From contig NC_022571.1 of NCBI RefSeq assembly GCF_000473995.1, positions 1,142,501-1,206,500 on the forward strand: DNA of 64,000 nt, written 5' to 3'. The DNA comes from Clostridium saccharobutylicum DSM 13864 (GTDB taxonomy: Bacteria; Bacillota; Clostridia; Clostridiales; Clostridiaceae). Shown piece after piece: positions 55,680 through 64,000 of the stretch (positions within the stretch are counted from its first letter, which is position 1; each line of letters begins with the position of its first letter). The translations under genes and the position numbers were made by a program. The notes under the pieces were generated by a model. It had not been told where the DNA came from. It worked only from the letters and a program-made list of their open reading frames with translations, and made no database searches.

Positions 55680-57130
55680 TGGAACCTATGAAATAGACAC
55701 TTAAAAAAGACTATTTTTATAGGTTCTTTTTTTGTACAATAAAATCAAGTATAAATTCAGTCAGGATGTGAACTAATGAGTAAAAAACTATTTACTAATA
55801 AAGAAATTGAATTGTTATCAAAGAATAAATATATAAAAAACGTCACAAATAAAGCAATCACGTATACAGATGAATTTAAAATACTTTTTATCGCTGAGCG
55901 TAGCAAAGGTAAACTACCTATTTATATTTTTCAGGATGCAGGATTTGATACAGATGTTATTGGAAATAATAGAATTTGGTGCGCAAGTAAAAGATGGCGT
56001 AATATTTATAATGAATCAGGAGCGCTTGGATTGAGAGATTCTCGAAAATTAAATAGTGGTCGTCCACTAAAACGTGAACTAACCGTGAATGAAATAATAG
56101 CTAAAAAAGATGCTGAAATTGCTTATTGGAAAGCGGAGGCAGAACTATTAAAAAAAATCGAGCTGCAAGAAAGGCAGGTGAAAAATAATAAATTAAGTTC
56201 AACATCAATATTCAAGATCATACAGAGTATAATTTCAAAATACAGTTATAAAAATATAATTTCTCATTTATGCAAAATAGCTGAAGTCTCTAGATCAGGA
56301 TATTATAATTATTTAAATTCAAGTAATAAGCGTAATTCTAAAGATGAAAAGGATTTAGAATTAAAGCATATAATTCTTAAAGCATTTAATCATAGAGGCT
56401 ACAAGAAAGGATCACGCTCTATAAAAATGGTTTTAGAACATGAATTTAATAGAGTAATAAATCGAAAGTGTATACAAAGAATTATGAGAAAATATAATAT
56501 TGTGTGTCCAATTAGAAAGGCAAACCCTTATCGTAGAATGATGAAAGCTACTAAAGAACATACAGTTCTACCTAATACTTTGAACAGGGAATTCAAACAA
56601 GGTTTGGTCGGTAAGGTATTATTAACTGATATAGCTTATTTAACATATGGAGCATCTAATAGAGCCTATTTATCTACTATTAAAGATGCTTCTACAAATG
56701 AAATTCTCTCGTATCATCTTTCAGAAAGTCTTACATTAGATATAGCTACTGAAACTGTTAAAAAGCTGATGAGGAATCATAAAAAATTACTTGATAAAGA
56801 TGTTTTTATTCATTCAGATCAAGGCGTTCATTACACTAGTCCTAGATTTCAAAAACTTCTTAAGAAATATAAAATTGGACAATCCATGTCTAGACGCGGA
56901 AACTGTTGGGACAACGCCCCGCAGGAATCATTTTTTGGACATATGAAAGATGAAATAGACTTAAAAATTTGTACAACATTTTACGAATTAGAATCAACAA
57001 TTAATAATTATATGGATTACTATAATAATTACAGATACCAATGGGGACTTAAAAAGCTGGCCCCTGTTCAATATCGGGACCAGCTTTTAGCTGCCTAGCC
57101 TTTTTCAAAATGTCCTTGACATAGGGACCA
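55680..57130 (+). mobile_element. IS3-family insertion sequence with a single transposase frame
   Basis: 1,451 bp. Left end TGGAACCTATGAAATAGACA and right end (reverse complement) TGGTCCCTATGTCAAGGACA are imperfect inverted repeats. No 3-4 bp direct repeats are evident; the flanks are AAAA and TTTT. The left end forms a hairpin (GAACCTAT/ATAGGTTC) followed by a T run, which could stop read-through from spoIIP. The transposase looks intact. Confidence 0.85.
55776..57098 (+). CDS. IS3-family transposase, OrfA-OrfB in one frame
   Basis: A 440-residue protein. Residues 1-125 are the DNA-binding part (YTDEFKILFIAERSKGK; WRNIYNESGALGLRDSRK) with a coiled coil (AEIAYWKAEAELLKKIE). The catalytic core has the DDE motifs LLTDIAYL, IHSDQGVHYTS and DNAPQESFFGHMKDE. 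At the usual frameshift site there is a run of eight A (56160 region) instead of seven, so the two ORFs are fused without frameshifting. ATG follows AGGATGTGA. Confidence 0.9.
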   Translation: MSKKLFTNKEIELLSKNKYIKNVTNKAITYTDEFKILFIAERSKGKLPIYIFQDAGFDTDVIGNNRIWCASKRWRNIYNESGALGLRDSRKLNSGRPLKRELTVNEIIAKKDAEIAYWKAEAELLKKIELQERQVKNNKLSSTSIFKIIQSIISKYSYKNIISHLCKIAEVSRSGYYNYLNSSNKRNSKDEKDLELKHIILKAFNHRGYKKGSRSIKMVLEHEFNRVINRKCIQRIMRKYNIVCPIRKANPYRRMMKATKEHTVLPNTLNREFKQGLVGKVLLTDIAYLTYGASNRAYLSTIKDASTNEILSYHLSESLTLDIATETVKKLMRNHKKLLDKDVFIHSDQGVHYTSPRFQKLLKKYKIGQSMSRRGNCWDNAPQESFFGHMKDEIDLKICTTFYELESTINNYMDYYNNYRYQWGLKKLAPVQYRDQLLAA

Positions 57131-57252
57131 TTTTAATACTTTATTTTAAGTATTGATGTTCTTTTTTTTTAGTCAGTGATTTGGTAATGTTGTAATTTTT
57201 TTATTTGAATAATAATTTTAAAGTTTGGAGAGAATTTAAATAATAAATATTT

Positions 57253-57417
57253 ATAAGGCACATTCAAAAAATAACAAGTCCATTTGCTGGCTTATTTTTC
57301 ATTATATTACGTCGTCAAATTTTCATAATAGGCCCGCTATGAGGGCGACTTACCTACTTGCCTTATGAAAAATATCAACAGTAAATTGTAACTTGTTATT
57401 TATTTTTATGTTCCTAA
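57253..57417. repeat. Family A repeat, copy A7, reverse orientation
   Basis: AAGGCACATTCAAAAAATAA plus CAAGTCC at the left and TAACTTGTTATTTATTTTTA plus TGTTCCTAA at the right. Internal AATAGGCCCGCTATGAGGGC and CTTGCCTTATGAAAAATATC are the reverse complement of the A4 core. It lies between the second IS and the small membrane protein gene. Confidence 0.8.
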
Positions 57418-57441
57418 ACTAATTGAAAAGGATGTTTTGCA

Positions 57442-57810
57442 GTGAAGAATATTCTAAAAAATTATGTTTTTAGAAAAATATTGCCAGGGTGTTTAATGAT
57501 AATTATTGTTGTCATGGGATTAATAAAGGTAGATGTAATTAACACAAATGCATTATCACCACTTGGAAATACAAATGAAAATTATAAAATTGTTAGTGAA
57601 GAATTTGGAGAAGATTTCTCTAATTTTATTAAAGATAATTCATTTTTAAAAATATATAAGGAAGATGGAGATGATATATTAATAAGACTAGGAAATAGTG
57701 ATTTTAGAATAACAAATCAATCTAACTTTTTAAAAAAGATACAAGGTGTATTTAATAATATTTCACATGGAATAAATGGAGCTAAAGAAACTATAGACAA
57801 AATATTATAG
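57442..57810 (+). CDS. Small membrane-anchored protein of unknown function
   Basis: A 122-residue protein with GTG start; AAAAGGA lies about nine bases upstream. Residues 13-32 (LPGCLMIIIVVMGLIKVDVI) are one membrane helix or an uncleaved signal. The remaining 90 residues are polar and predicted to lie outside the cytoplasm. No family was recognised. It sits between spoIIP and lepA, so a forespore or envelope role is possible but unsupported. 57811-58056 is AT-rich with nothing recognised. Confidence 0.65.
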   Translation: MKNILKNYVFRKILPGCLMIIIVVMGLIKVDVINTNALSPLGNTNENYKIVSEEFGEDFSNFIKDNSFLKIYKEDGDDILIRLGNSDFRITNQSNFLKKIQGVFNNISHGINGAKETIDKIL

Positions 57811-58056
57811 TACATTTTAATTATAATATAAGAATAAAAGTACATTAAAAATAGCAGTTAATATAATTATTAATTTTGAATCATTATATATAATAAAGTT
57901 TAGCTGTTATTAAGTCATTATGGACATTAAAGTTAGCGTAATATATAAATTATATATTGCATATTGGTTTTATTATGTTATTTCATTTAGCTAAGTTAAA
58001 TTTTAATAGCATTTTTAAATAGTTATATGTTATAATTTAGCTGATTTAATTATAAC

Positions 58057-58100
58057 GGGGGTGAAGGAACTGCCTTAAGTATAGAATGGCAGTTATGCAT
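58057..58100 (+). promoter_or_regulatory. Distant Shine-Dalgarno and bridging hairpin before lepA
   Basis: GGGGGTGAAGGA (58057-58068) is the only good ribosome-binding site. It is directly followed by AACTGCC (58068-58074), which pairs perfectly with GGCAGTT (58088-58094). Six bases later comes ATG at 58101. The ATG at 58086 lies in the hairpin. Folding gives the right spacing for 58101, the start that matches other LepA proteins. Confidence 0.6.
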
Positions 58101-59906
58101 ATGAAAAGTGAAAGACAAAAATATATCAGAAATTTTTCAATAGTAGCACATATTGATCACGGTAAATCAACCCTTGCTGATAGATTACTTGAAACTACAG
58201 GAACCTTGACAAAAAGGGAAATGGAAGAGCAAGTTCTAGATAATATGGAAATAGAAAAAGAAAGAGGAATAACAATAAAGTCCCAAGCAGCGAGACTTAT
58301 ATATAGAAGAGATGATGGTCAAGAATACATTTTTAACTTGATTGATACTCCAGGTCACGTAGACTTTAATTATGAAGTTTCTAGAAGTTTAGCAGCCTGT
58401 GAAGGTGCTGTATTGGTTGTTGATGCGACACAAGGTATTCAGGCTCAAACTCTAGCTAATTGTTATTTAGCATTAGACAATGATTTAGAAATTGCACCAG
58501 TAATAAATAAAATTGATTTACCATCTGCAAGACCAGACGAAGTTAAACAAGAAATTGAAGATGTTATAGGTATAGATGCTGAAGAAGCACCTATGATATC
58601 AGCTAAAACAGGACTTAATATAAAAGATGTATTAGAGTCTGTTGTCAAAAATATTCCAGCACCAGAAGGCGATGAAGAAGCGCCATTAAAAGCCTTAATA
58701 TTTGATTCGTATTATGATAGCTATAAGGGTGTTGTATGTATTGTAAGAGTGGTTGATGGGAAGATAAAAGTTGGAACTAAGATTAAGCTTATGGCAACAG
58801 GTAAAGTTTATGATGTTACTGAAGTTGGAGTATTTACGCCAAATGTACTTCCTATAGGAGAATTAAGTGCAGGAGATGTAGGCTACGTCACAGCATCAAT
58901 TAAAAATGTTAGAGATGCCAGAGTTGGTGATACAATAACAGAAGATAACAGACCAACTGAAAAAGCACTCCCAGGATATAAGCCAGCTATTCCTATGGTT
59001 TATTCAGGTATATATCCAGTCGATGGAGCTAAATATGATGAATTAAAAGAAGCATTAGAAAAATTACAGATAAATGATGCAGCTTTAAGCTTTGAGCCAG
59101 AAACATCAATTGCATTAGGGTTTGGATTTAGATGTGGATTCTTAGGATTATTACACATGGAAATAATTCAAGAAAGAGTTGAAAGAGAATTTAATTTAGA
59201 TATCATTACAACTGCACCATCCGTTATTTACAAAGTAATAAAAACAGATGGGGAAGTATTAGAAATAACTAATCCTACAAATCTTCCAGAAATGACGGAA
59301 GTTGATTATATGGAAGAACCAGTTGTAAAAGCATCTATAATTACTCCTAAAGATTATGTTGGCGCTGTTATGGAATTATGTCAAGATAGAAGAGGAACAT
59401 ATATTGATATGCAATATATAGAAGAAACTAGAGCAGTTGTCAATTATGATATTCCATTAAATGAAATAATATATGATTTCTTTGATACATTAAAATCTAG
59501 AACTAGAGGATATGCATCTTTAGACTATGAATTTAAGGGCTATACTCAAACTAAGTTAGTTAAGCTTGATATTTTATTAAATGGAGATATTGTGGATGCA
59601 CTGTCAATGATAGTTCCGGATGAGAGAGCTTATCATAAAGGAAGAGGAATTGCTGAAAAATTAAAAGAAATAATTCCAAGACAATTGTTTGAAGTTCCGA
59701 TCCAAGCAGCAATAGGGTCTAAGATTATAGCAAGAGAGACAGTAAAAGCTATGAGAAAAGACGTATTAGCTAAATGTTATGGTGGAGATATTTCAAGAAA
59801 GAAGAAATTGCTTGAAAAGCAAAAAGAAGGAAAGAAGAGAATGAGACAGGTAGGTTCTGTTGAAGTTCCACAAGAAGCATTTATGGCGGTATTAAAAGTA
59901 GATTAA
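58101..59906 (+). CDS. lepA: Elongation factor 4 (back-translocating GTPase)
   Basis: About 601 residues from the ATG at 58101 (606 from 58086). The GTPase domain shows [15 protein letters not shown] (G1), ERGITIKSQ (G2), DTPGHVDF (G3), NKIDLP (G4) and ISAKTGLN (G5). The LepA-specific C-terminal domain contains [22 protein letters not shown]4 acts on stalled ribosomes, moving tRNAs back. [20 protein letters not shown] is the common family start, favouring 58101. Confidence 0.96.
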   Translation: MKSERQKYIRNFSIVAHIDHGKSTLADRLLETTGTLTKREMEEQVLDNMEIEKERGITIKSQAARLIYRRDDGQEYIFNLIDTPGHVDFNYEVSRSLAACEGAVLVVDATQGIQAQTLANCYLALDNDLEIAPVINKIDLPSARPDEVKQEIEDVIGIDAEEAPMISAKTGLNIKDVLESVVKNIPAPEGDEEAPLKALIFDSYYDSYKGVVCIVRVVDGKIKVGTKIKLMATGKVYDVTEVGVFTPNVLPIGELSAGDVGYVTASIKNVRDARVGDTITEDNRPTEKALPGYKPAIPMVYSGIYPVDGAKYDELKEALEKLQINDAALSFEPETSIALGFGFRCGFLGLLHMEIIQERVEREFNLDIITTAPSVIYKVIKTDGEVLEITNPTNLPEMTEVDYMEEPVVKASIITPKDYVGAVMELCQDRRGTYIDMQYIEETRAVVNYDIPLNEIIYDFFDTLKSRTRGYASLDYEFKGYTQTKLVKLDILLNGDIVDALSMIVPDERAYHKGRGIAEKLKEIIPRQLFEVPIQAAIGSKIIARETVKAMRKDVLAKCYGGDISRKKKLLEKQKEGKKRMRQVGSVEVPQEAFMAVLKVD

Positions 59907-59970
59907 CAATAATAAATTTTAGTATGTTTTATTAATAAAAGTAATATAATGCATATTTATGGGTATTACA

Positions 59971-60188
59971 AACACGAAAGATTTGTAATACCTTACCCAA
60001 TTAGCTACATATTTGTTCTATAGGACTAATAAAATTTCGCTGGAAATATCTAAATATCAGGTTGAACTGAACCGACTTTAGTTTGTTTCAAATATGAAAT
60101 TTAGACAAACTAGAGTGGAATGACTTGATATCAAGATGTTCAAACAGTTTATTTTCAACGCCTATTCCACAAATACGTGGCTAATTTC
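59971..60188. repeat. Family B structured repeat, copy B4
   Basis: Small hairpin GGTATTACAAA/TTTGTAATACC (11 bp perfect, different bases from B1 but same shape), then outer stem AATTAGCTACATATTTGT (59999-60016) with ACAAATACGTGGCTAATT (60169-60186). The shared ATAGGACTAATAAAATTTCG and TTTATTTTCAACGCCTATTC segments are present. It lies directly after lepA. Confidence 0.8.
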
Positions 60189-60344
60189 TTTATTTGTACT
60201 AAACTTTAAATTAGAATAATAATGAATATTAAAAATTAATATAGTTAGAACTATTGATTTGATTCATTAACTATAGATAAAAGTGATTAATTTCTTATAT
60301 ATATTTAGGGCATGAGGGCGATTTACAATGTATATATATACAGA

Positions 60345-60595
60345 ATACTTAAAGTTATTACAAAACAAAGAAATATTACACATATATGTGCAGCAGGCAT
60401 TGGAAAATGAATTGCTGGAGTTAGTTAATGAGAGGTTGTTCACTTATTGATTGTCTAAAGCTTGCCTTTGGAGTAATCTGTAAGTGATGCAACCTCTCAT
60501 TTAGTAACTCTCAATTAAATTTTCCTAGTCATGCCAAACATATATGTGTAATATTTCGGTTGGTATCGCTAAACTTTAATGTTTCACGATACCGT
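60345..60595. repeat. Family B structured repeat, copy B5, reverse orientation
   Basis: Outer stem GAAATATTACACATATATGT (60370-60389) with a perfect partner at 60538-60557. The inner stem is GAGAGGTTG with CAACCTCTC plus further pairs; the small hairpin is GGTATCG (60562-60568) with CGATACC (60587-60593). It ends 29 bases before hemW. B4 and B5 face each other in a 716-base gap without genes. Confidence 0.8.
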
Positions 60596-60623
60596 ATATA
60601 TTGAAAAAAGAGGAGGAATTTTA

Positions 60624-61751
60624 ATGAAAGAAATATCTTTATATATACATATTCCATTTTGTAAGCAAAAATGTTTATATTGTGATTTTCCTTCGTATGC
60701 AGGGAAAGAAATTTTAATTGATGAATATATTGAATCATTAAACAAAGAAATATTACAAAAAGGAAAAGATTATATAATTAGTAGTATATTTATTGGCGGA
60801 GGAACACCGTCTTATCTGAATGATGATAATTTGAATAAATTATTAAGTGCATTAAATAAATTAAATTTAAAAGATGATTTGGAATTTACAGTGGAATGTA
60901 ATCCAGGAACTTTAAATGCAAGTAATCTAGAAATTATGAAGAAATATAATGTAAACAGACTTAGTATGGGATTACAGTCTACAAAAGATAATATTCTAAA
61001 AAATATAGGAAGAGTACATAATTATGAACAATTTAAGGAGAATTATTTTTTAGCAAGAAAGATAGGATTTAGAAATATAAATGTGGATTTAATGTTTGGA
61101 TTACCTGATCAAACAGTTAATGAATGGAAAGAATCATTAGAAGAAATAGTTAAACTTAATCCAGAGCATATTTCAGCATATAGCTTAATAATAGAAGAGG
61201 GAACATGTTTTTACGATTTGTATGAAAAAGATAAATTAAAACTTCCATCAGAAGATGAGGAAAGACTTATGTATTCATATACAAAGAAAATTTTAAATAA
61301 TCATGGATATCATCAATATGAAATATCAAACTTTTCGAAGGCGGGAAATGAATGTTTTCATAACAAAGCATATTGGAAATGTAATGAATATTTAGGACTC
61401 GGAGTATCTGCAAGTTCATTTATAGATAAAAAGAGAATAAAAAATATAGATAATATTAGAGAATATATAAAAAGAATAAATAACAATGAAAGTGTTGAAG
61501 ATGAAATTCACGTAAATGATATGAAAGATGATATAGAAGAATTTATGTTTATGGGTTTTAGAATGATTGAAGGTATAAGCATAGATTATTTTAAAGAAAG
61601 ATTTAATAAAAATATATACGAAGTCTATAAGGAAGTAATTGAAAAAAATATAAATGAAGGATTATTAATTTATGATTCGGGAAAGCTATACCTATCGTCT
61701 AAGGGAATTGAACTTTCAAATTATGTAATGAGCGATTTTATACTAACATGA
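60624..61751 (+). CDS. hemW: Radical SAM heme chaperone HemW
   Basis: A 375-residue radical SAM protein. The cluster motif is HIPFCKQKCLYCDFPSY (CxxxCxxC); also visible are IFIGGGTPSYLN, FTVECNPGTLN, NRLSMGLQS and the C-terminal HemN_C domain. HemW binds heme and inserts it into apoproteins; it differs from the oxidase HemN. The start at 60624 has GAGGAGG seven bases upstream; the longer frame from 60579 lies in repeat B5. lepA-hemW-hrcA is the usual clostridial order. Confidence 0.94.
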   Translation: MKEISLYIHIPFCKQKCLYCDFPSYAGKEILIDEYIESLNKEILQKGKDYIISSIFIGGGTPSYLNDDNLNKLLSALNKLNLKDDLEFTVECNPGTLNASNLEIMKKYNVNRLSMGLQSTKDNILKNIGRVHNYEQFKENYFLARKIGFRNINVDLMFGLPDQTVNEWKESLEEIVKLNPEHISAYSLIIEEGTCFYDLYEKDKLKLPSEDEERLMYSYTKKILNNHGYHQYEISNFSKAGNECFHNKAYWKCNEYLGLGVSASSFIDKKRIKNIDNIREYIKRINNNESVEDEIHVNDMKDDIEEFMFMGFRMIEGISIDYFKERFNKNIYEVYKEVIEKNINEGLLIYDSGKLYLSSKGIELSNYVMSDFILT

Positions 61752-61987
61752 TATTAATTAAAAAAATCAATATACAAATATTGTTTTTAATAATGTAAGT
61801 TCTAAGTTTTAGTAATAATAGCAAATATGAAGAGTATTGTAATGAAATTGAACAAATACATTATAATGAATAATAAATTTAAAAGCATATTAAATAGAAA
61901 ATGAAAGAAATTAAGAGATATATAAAGATAAATTCTAAAAAATCCGTGAATATTCTCTATAAATACTTAGATTAAATATAAATGGAA

Positions 61988-62056
61988 TTGACAAAAAACC
62001 TCATAAATAATATATTAAAAGCATAGTCATTAGCACTCAATCTTAACGAGTGCTAA
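61988..62056 (+). promoter_or_regulatory. hrcA operon promoter and CIRCE operator
   Basis: TTGACA (61988-61993) and TATATT (62011-62016) with a 17-base spacer. The CIRCE element TTAGCACTC-N9-GAGTGCTAA (62030-62056) is perfect and lies just after the start point, where HrcA binds to repress. The rest of 61752-62029 is AT-rich with no gene. Confidence 0.96.
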
Positions 62057-62073
62057 TAAAAAGAGGTGAGGTT

Positions 62074-63105
62074 ATGAGTATTGATGATAGAAAGATAAAA
62101 ATACTTCAAGCTATTATCAATGACTATATTCGTACAGGGGATCCCGTAGGATCGAGAACTATAGCTAAAAACTATGATTTAGGTATTGGTTCTGCAACAA
62201 TAAGAAATGAAATGGCTGACCTTGAGGATATGGGATACCTAGAACAACCTCATGCTTCAGCAGGAAGAATTCCTTCAAGTAAGGGGTATAGATTATATGT
62301 TGATAAACTTATGGATAATCAAAGATTAACTGAAGAAGAAGACTTGAAGATAAAACAATATATAATTGATTCTGCAATGCTTGAAGTGGATAAGATAGTA
62401 AGGCAAACAAGTGCTCTATTATCAGAACTTACAAAATTAACTTGTGTAATTGAAACACCATCAGTAAAAAAAAGCTTTGTTAAATCCATTCAGCTTATTA
62501 AGGTTGATGAGCATAATATAGTTTCAGTATTTTTAACAGATACAGGGCTTATAAAAAATCATATAATGAAGTTAATTAATAAAGCGCCAGATGTTAGAAC
62601 TTTAACTAGAATAAATGAAGTCATTAACAATAGACTTGTTGGTCTTTCAATAGAACAAATTAATCTTGAAGTAATTAATAATTTAAAAAGAGATTTAGGT
62701 GAATATGAAGAGATATTTAATGCCATTTTACCTATTTTATATGAGACATTAAATGTATCAGATTCATCAGAAGTATTTATGGAAGGTGCAACAAATATAT
62801 TCAACTATCCAGAATACAATGACATTAATAAAGCTAAGGAAATGCTCTCTCTCCTTAATGATAAGGAAACTATACTGGATTTATTTAATCCACAGGAGGA
62901 TATAACTATTAGTATAGGAGATGAAAATTATAAACCGCAAGCTAAGGAGTGCAGTATAATATCTGCAGAATATTCATTTGGAAATAGACCAATAGGAAAA
63001 ATAGGATTAATTGGTCCAAGAAGAATTAACTATTCAAAAGTAATAACAATTATGGCTGAGGTTATAAAAGAGCTTAACAATATATTAAACAATCAAAAAA
63101 TATAA
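62074..63105 (+). CDS. hrcA: Heat-inducible transcription repressor HrcA
   Basis: A 343-residue repressor that binds CIRCE with the help of GroEL. The N-terminal winged helix is [20 protein letters not shown], followed by [20 protein letters not shown] and [20 protein letters not shown]. The C-terminal GAF-like domain ends with [23 protein letters not shown] follows AGAGGTGAGG. First gene of hrcA-grpE-dnaK. Confidence 0.96.
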   Translation: MSIDDRKIKILQAIINDYIRTGDPVGSRTIAKNYDLGIGSATIRNEMADLEDMGYLEQPHASAGRIPSSKGYRLYVDKLMDNQRLTEEEDLKIKQYIIDSAMLEVDKIVRQTSALLSELTKLTCVIETPSVKKSFVKSIQLIKVDEHNIVSVFLTDTGLIKNHIMKLINKAPDVRTLTRINEVINNRLVGLSIEQINLEVINNLKRDLGEYEEIFNAILPILYETLNVSDSSEVFMEGATNIFNYPEYNDINKAKEMLSLLNDKETILDLFNPQEDITISIGDENYKPQAKECSIISAEYSFGNRPIGKIGLIGPRRINYSKVITIMAEVIKELNNILNNQKI

Positions 63106-63143
63106 TTACTATATTTCGAGAGATGAGGTGTATTTTAAAATAT

Positions 63144-63749
63144 ATGGAAGATAATAAAGAAATTAAAAATGAAGAAATTAAAGAAGAGATAGTTGAAGAA
63201 ACTGAAAATAATACTGAAGAAAATGTAGTTATCGATGAAGCAGAAACTCAAAAAGCTAATGAAGCTTCAGAAGAGGCTGAAAATGCAGAAGAGGATGATC
63301 TTAGTATGTTAAAAGAACAAAATAAGAAATTACAAGAAGAATTAGATGAAGCAAAGGATAGACTTTTAAGATTGACAGCAGAATATGATAATTACAGAAA
63401 AAGAACAACAAAAGAAAAAGAAGGAATCTATAGTGATGCATATGTTGATGTATTAAAAGAAATACTTCCAATTATGGATAACTTAGAGAGAGCTGTAGAT
63501 GCTGAAGGAAGTTTAGAGGATCTAAAGAAAGGTATTGAAATGACAATGAAAGGTTGTCAAGATTCATTTACTAAGCTTGGTGTTGAAGAAATAGATGCCA
63601 GTGGAGAATTTGATCCAAATTATCATAATGCAGTAATGCATATTGAAGATGAAAACTTAGGTAAAAATGTAGTAGCAGAAGTATTCCAAAAGGGATATAA
63701 AAAAGAAGATAAAATTATAAGACACACAATGGTAAAAGTAGCTAATTAA
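63144..63749 (+). CDS. grpE: Nucleotide exchange factor GrpE
   Basis: A 201-residue GrpE. A glutamate-rich N-terminal tail (residues 1-55) is followed by the long dimerising helix (LKEQNKKLQEELDEAKDRLL) and the beta wing (EFDPNYHNAVMHIEDENLGK; VFQKGYKKEDKIIRHTMVKV). It releases ADP from DnaK. The start at 63144 gives the MEDNKEIKNE tail; GAGGTG lies upstream. An ATG at 63123 overlaps that site. Confidence 0.95.
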   Translation: MEDNKEIKNEEIKEEIVEETENNTEENVVIDEAETQKANEASEEAENAEEDDLSMLKEQNKKLQEELDEAKDRLLRLTAEYDNYRKRTTKEKEGIYSDAYVDVLKEILPIMDNLERAVDAEGSLEDLKKGIEMTMKGCQDSFTKLGVEEIDASGEFDPNYHNAVMHIEDENLGKNVVAEVFQKGYKKEDKIIRHTMVKVAN

Positions 63750-63811
63750 TAATTTGAAAATAAAATTAAAACACAAAATTAAAATTGAAAATAAACTAAT
63801 TAAAGTTTTAG

Positions 63812-64000
<189 letters not shown>

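Larger units (their letters stand above)
55660..57168 (+). terminator. spoIIP terminator split by an IS element
   Basis: AAAAGAACAT (55660-55669) and ATGTTCTTTT followed by more T (57156-57168) are perfectly complementary and lie on either side of the second IS. Between the IS and the right arm is a small hairpin (AATACTT/AAGTATT). The arms would form a terminator just after spoIIP without the IS. Confidence 0.6.

Noticed and set aside
55676..57134. AAAA/TTTT flanks of the second IS as target duplication
   Set aside because: They are inverted, not direct, and so extend the inverted ends or reflect an AT-rich target; no 3-4 bp direct repeat was found.

Overview
The window is about 64 kb of low-GC (roughly 30 percent) chromosome from an endospore-forming, anaerobic Gram-positive bacterium, almost certainly a Clostridium of the C. 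beijerinckii type. Evidence: clostridial 23S/5S rRNA, a complete spoIIAA-spoIIAB-sigF operon, spoVACDE, gpr, spoIIP, an Hcp hybrid-cluster protein, c-di-GMP-dependent chemotaxis and very AT-rich codon use. The species assignment is inference.

Layout. 1-2.5 kb: 3' part of a 23S rRNA gene, 5S rRNA and terminator. 2.8-17 kb: single-gene units (amidohydrolase, O-acetylhomoserine sulfhydrylase, soluble chemoreceptor, thioredoxin, OhrR-like and Crp/Fnr regulators, DeoR regulator with deoC, hcp, CNNM/CorC protein, KimA-like K+ importer). 17-19.4 kb: leftward GntR-ABC operon. 19.8-24.2 kb: PocR chemoreceptor, then nadA-nadB-nadC. 24.5-33.8 kb: histidine kinase and response regulator followed by a five-gene export operon (TolC-like, HlyD-like, MacB ATPase, MacB permease, cadherin-like protein with cell-wall-binding repeats). 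33.9-35.6 kb: IS3-family element. 35.7-40 kb: c-di-GMP-I riboswitch with acyltransferase and chemoreceptor, then a ferredoxin-like protein. 40.9-43.2 kb: Lon-type protease with no recognisable ATPase motifs. 43.4-55.7 kb: sporulation block (spoIIA, spoVA, degenerate P-type ATPase, comEC, holA, rpsT, gpr, spoIIP). 55.7-57.1 kb: second IS3-family element. 57.4-64 kb: small membrane protein, lepA, hemW and the hrcA-grpE-dnaK heat-shock operon with its CIRCE operator; dnaK runs off the end.

Three non-coding patterns stand out. (1) Several genes (Crp/Fnr, CNNM, acyltransferase, Lon-like, lepA, perhaps spoIIAA) have no usable ribosome-binding site next to the start. Each has a strong Shine-Dalgarno sequence 30-200 bases upstream, followed almost at once by a hairpin that ends 6-10 bases before the ATG, so folding would restore normal spacing. 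(2) Two dispersed repeat families lie between genes: family A (about 165 bp, inverted ends, seven copies) and family B (about 220 bp, five copies plus a partial one) with compensatory changes in its stems. (3) Both IS3-family elements appear to sit inside the loop of a rho-independent terminator, splitting its two arms.

No CRISPR array, tRNA gene or prophage was seen. All assignments come from reading the sequence and recalling family motifs; no database search or folding program was run.
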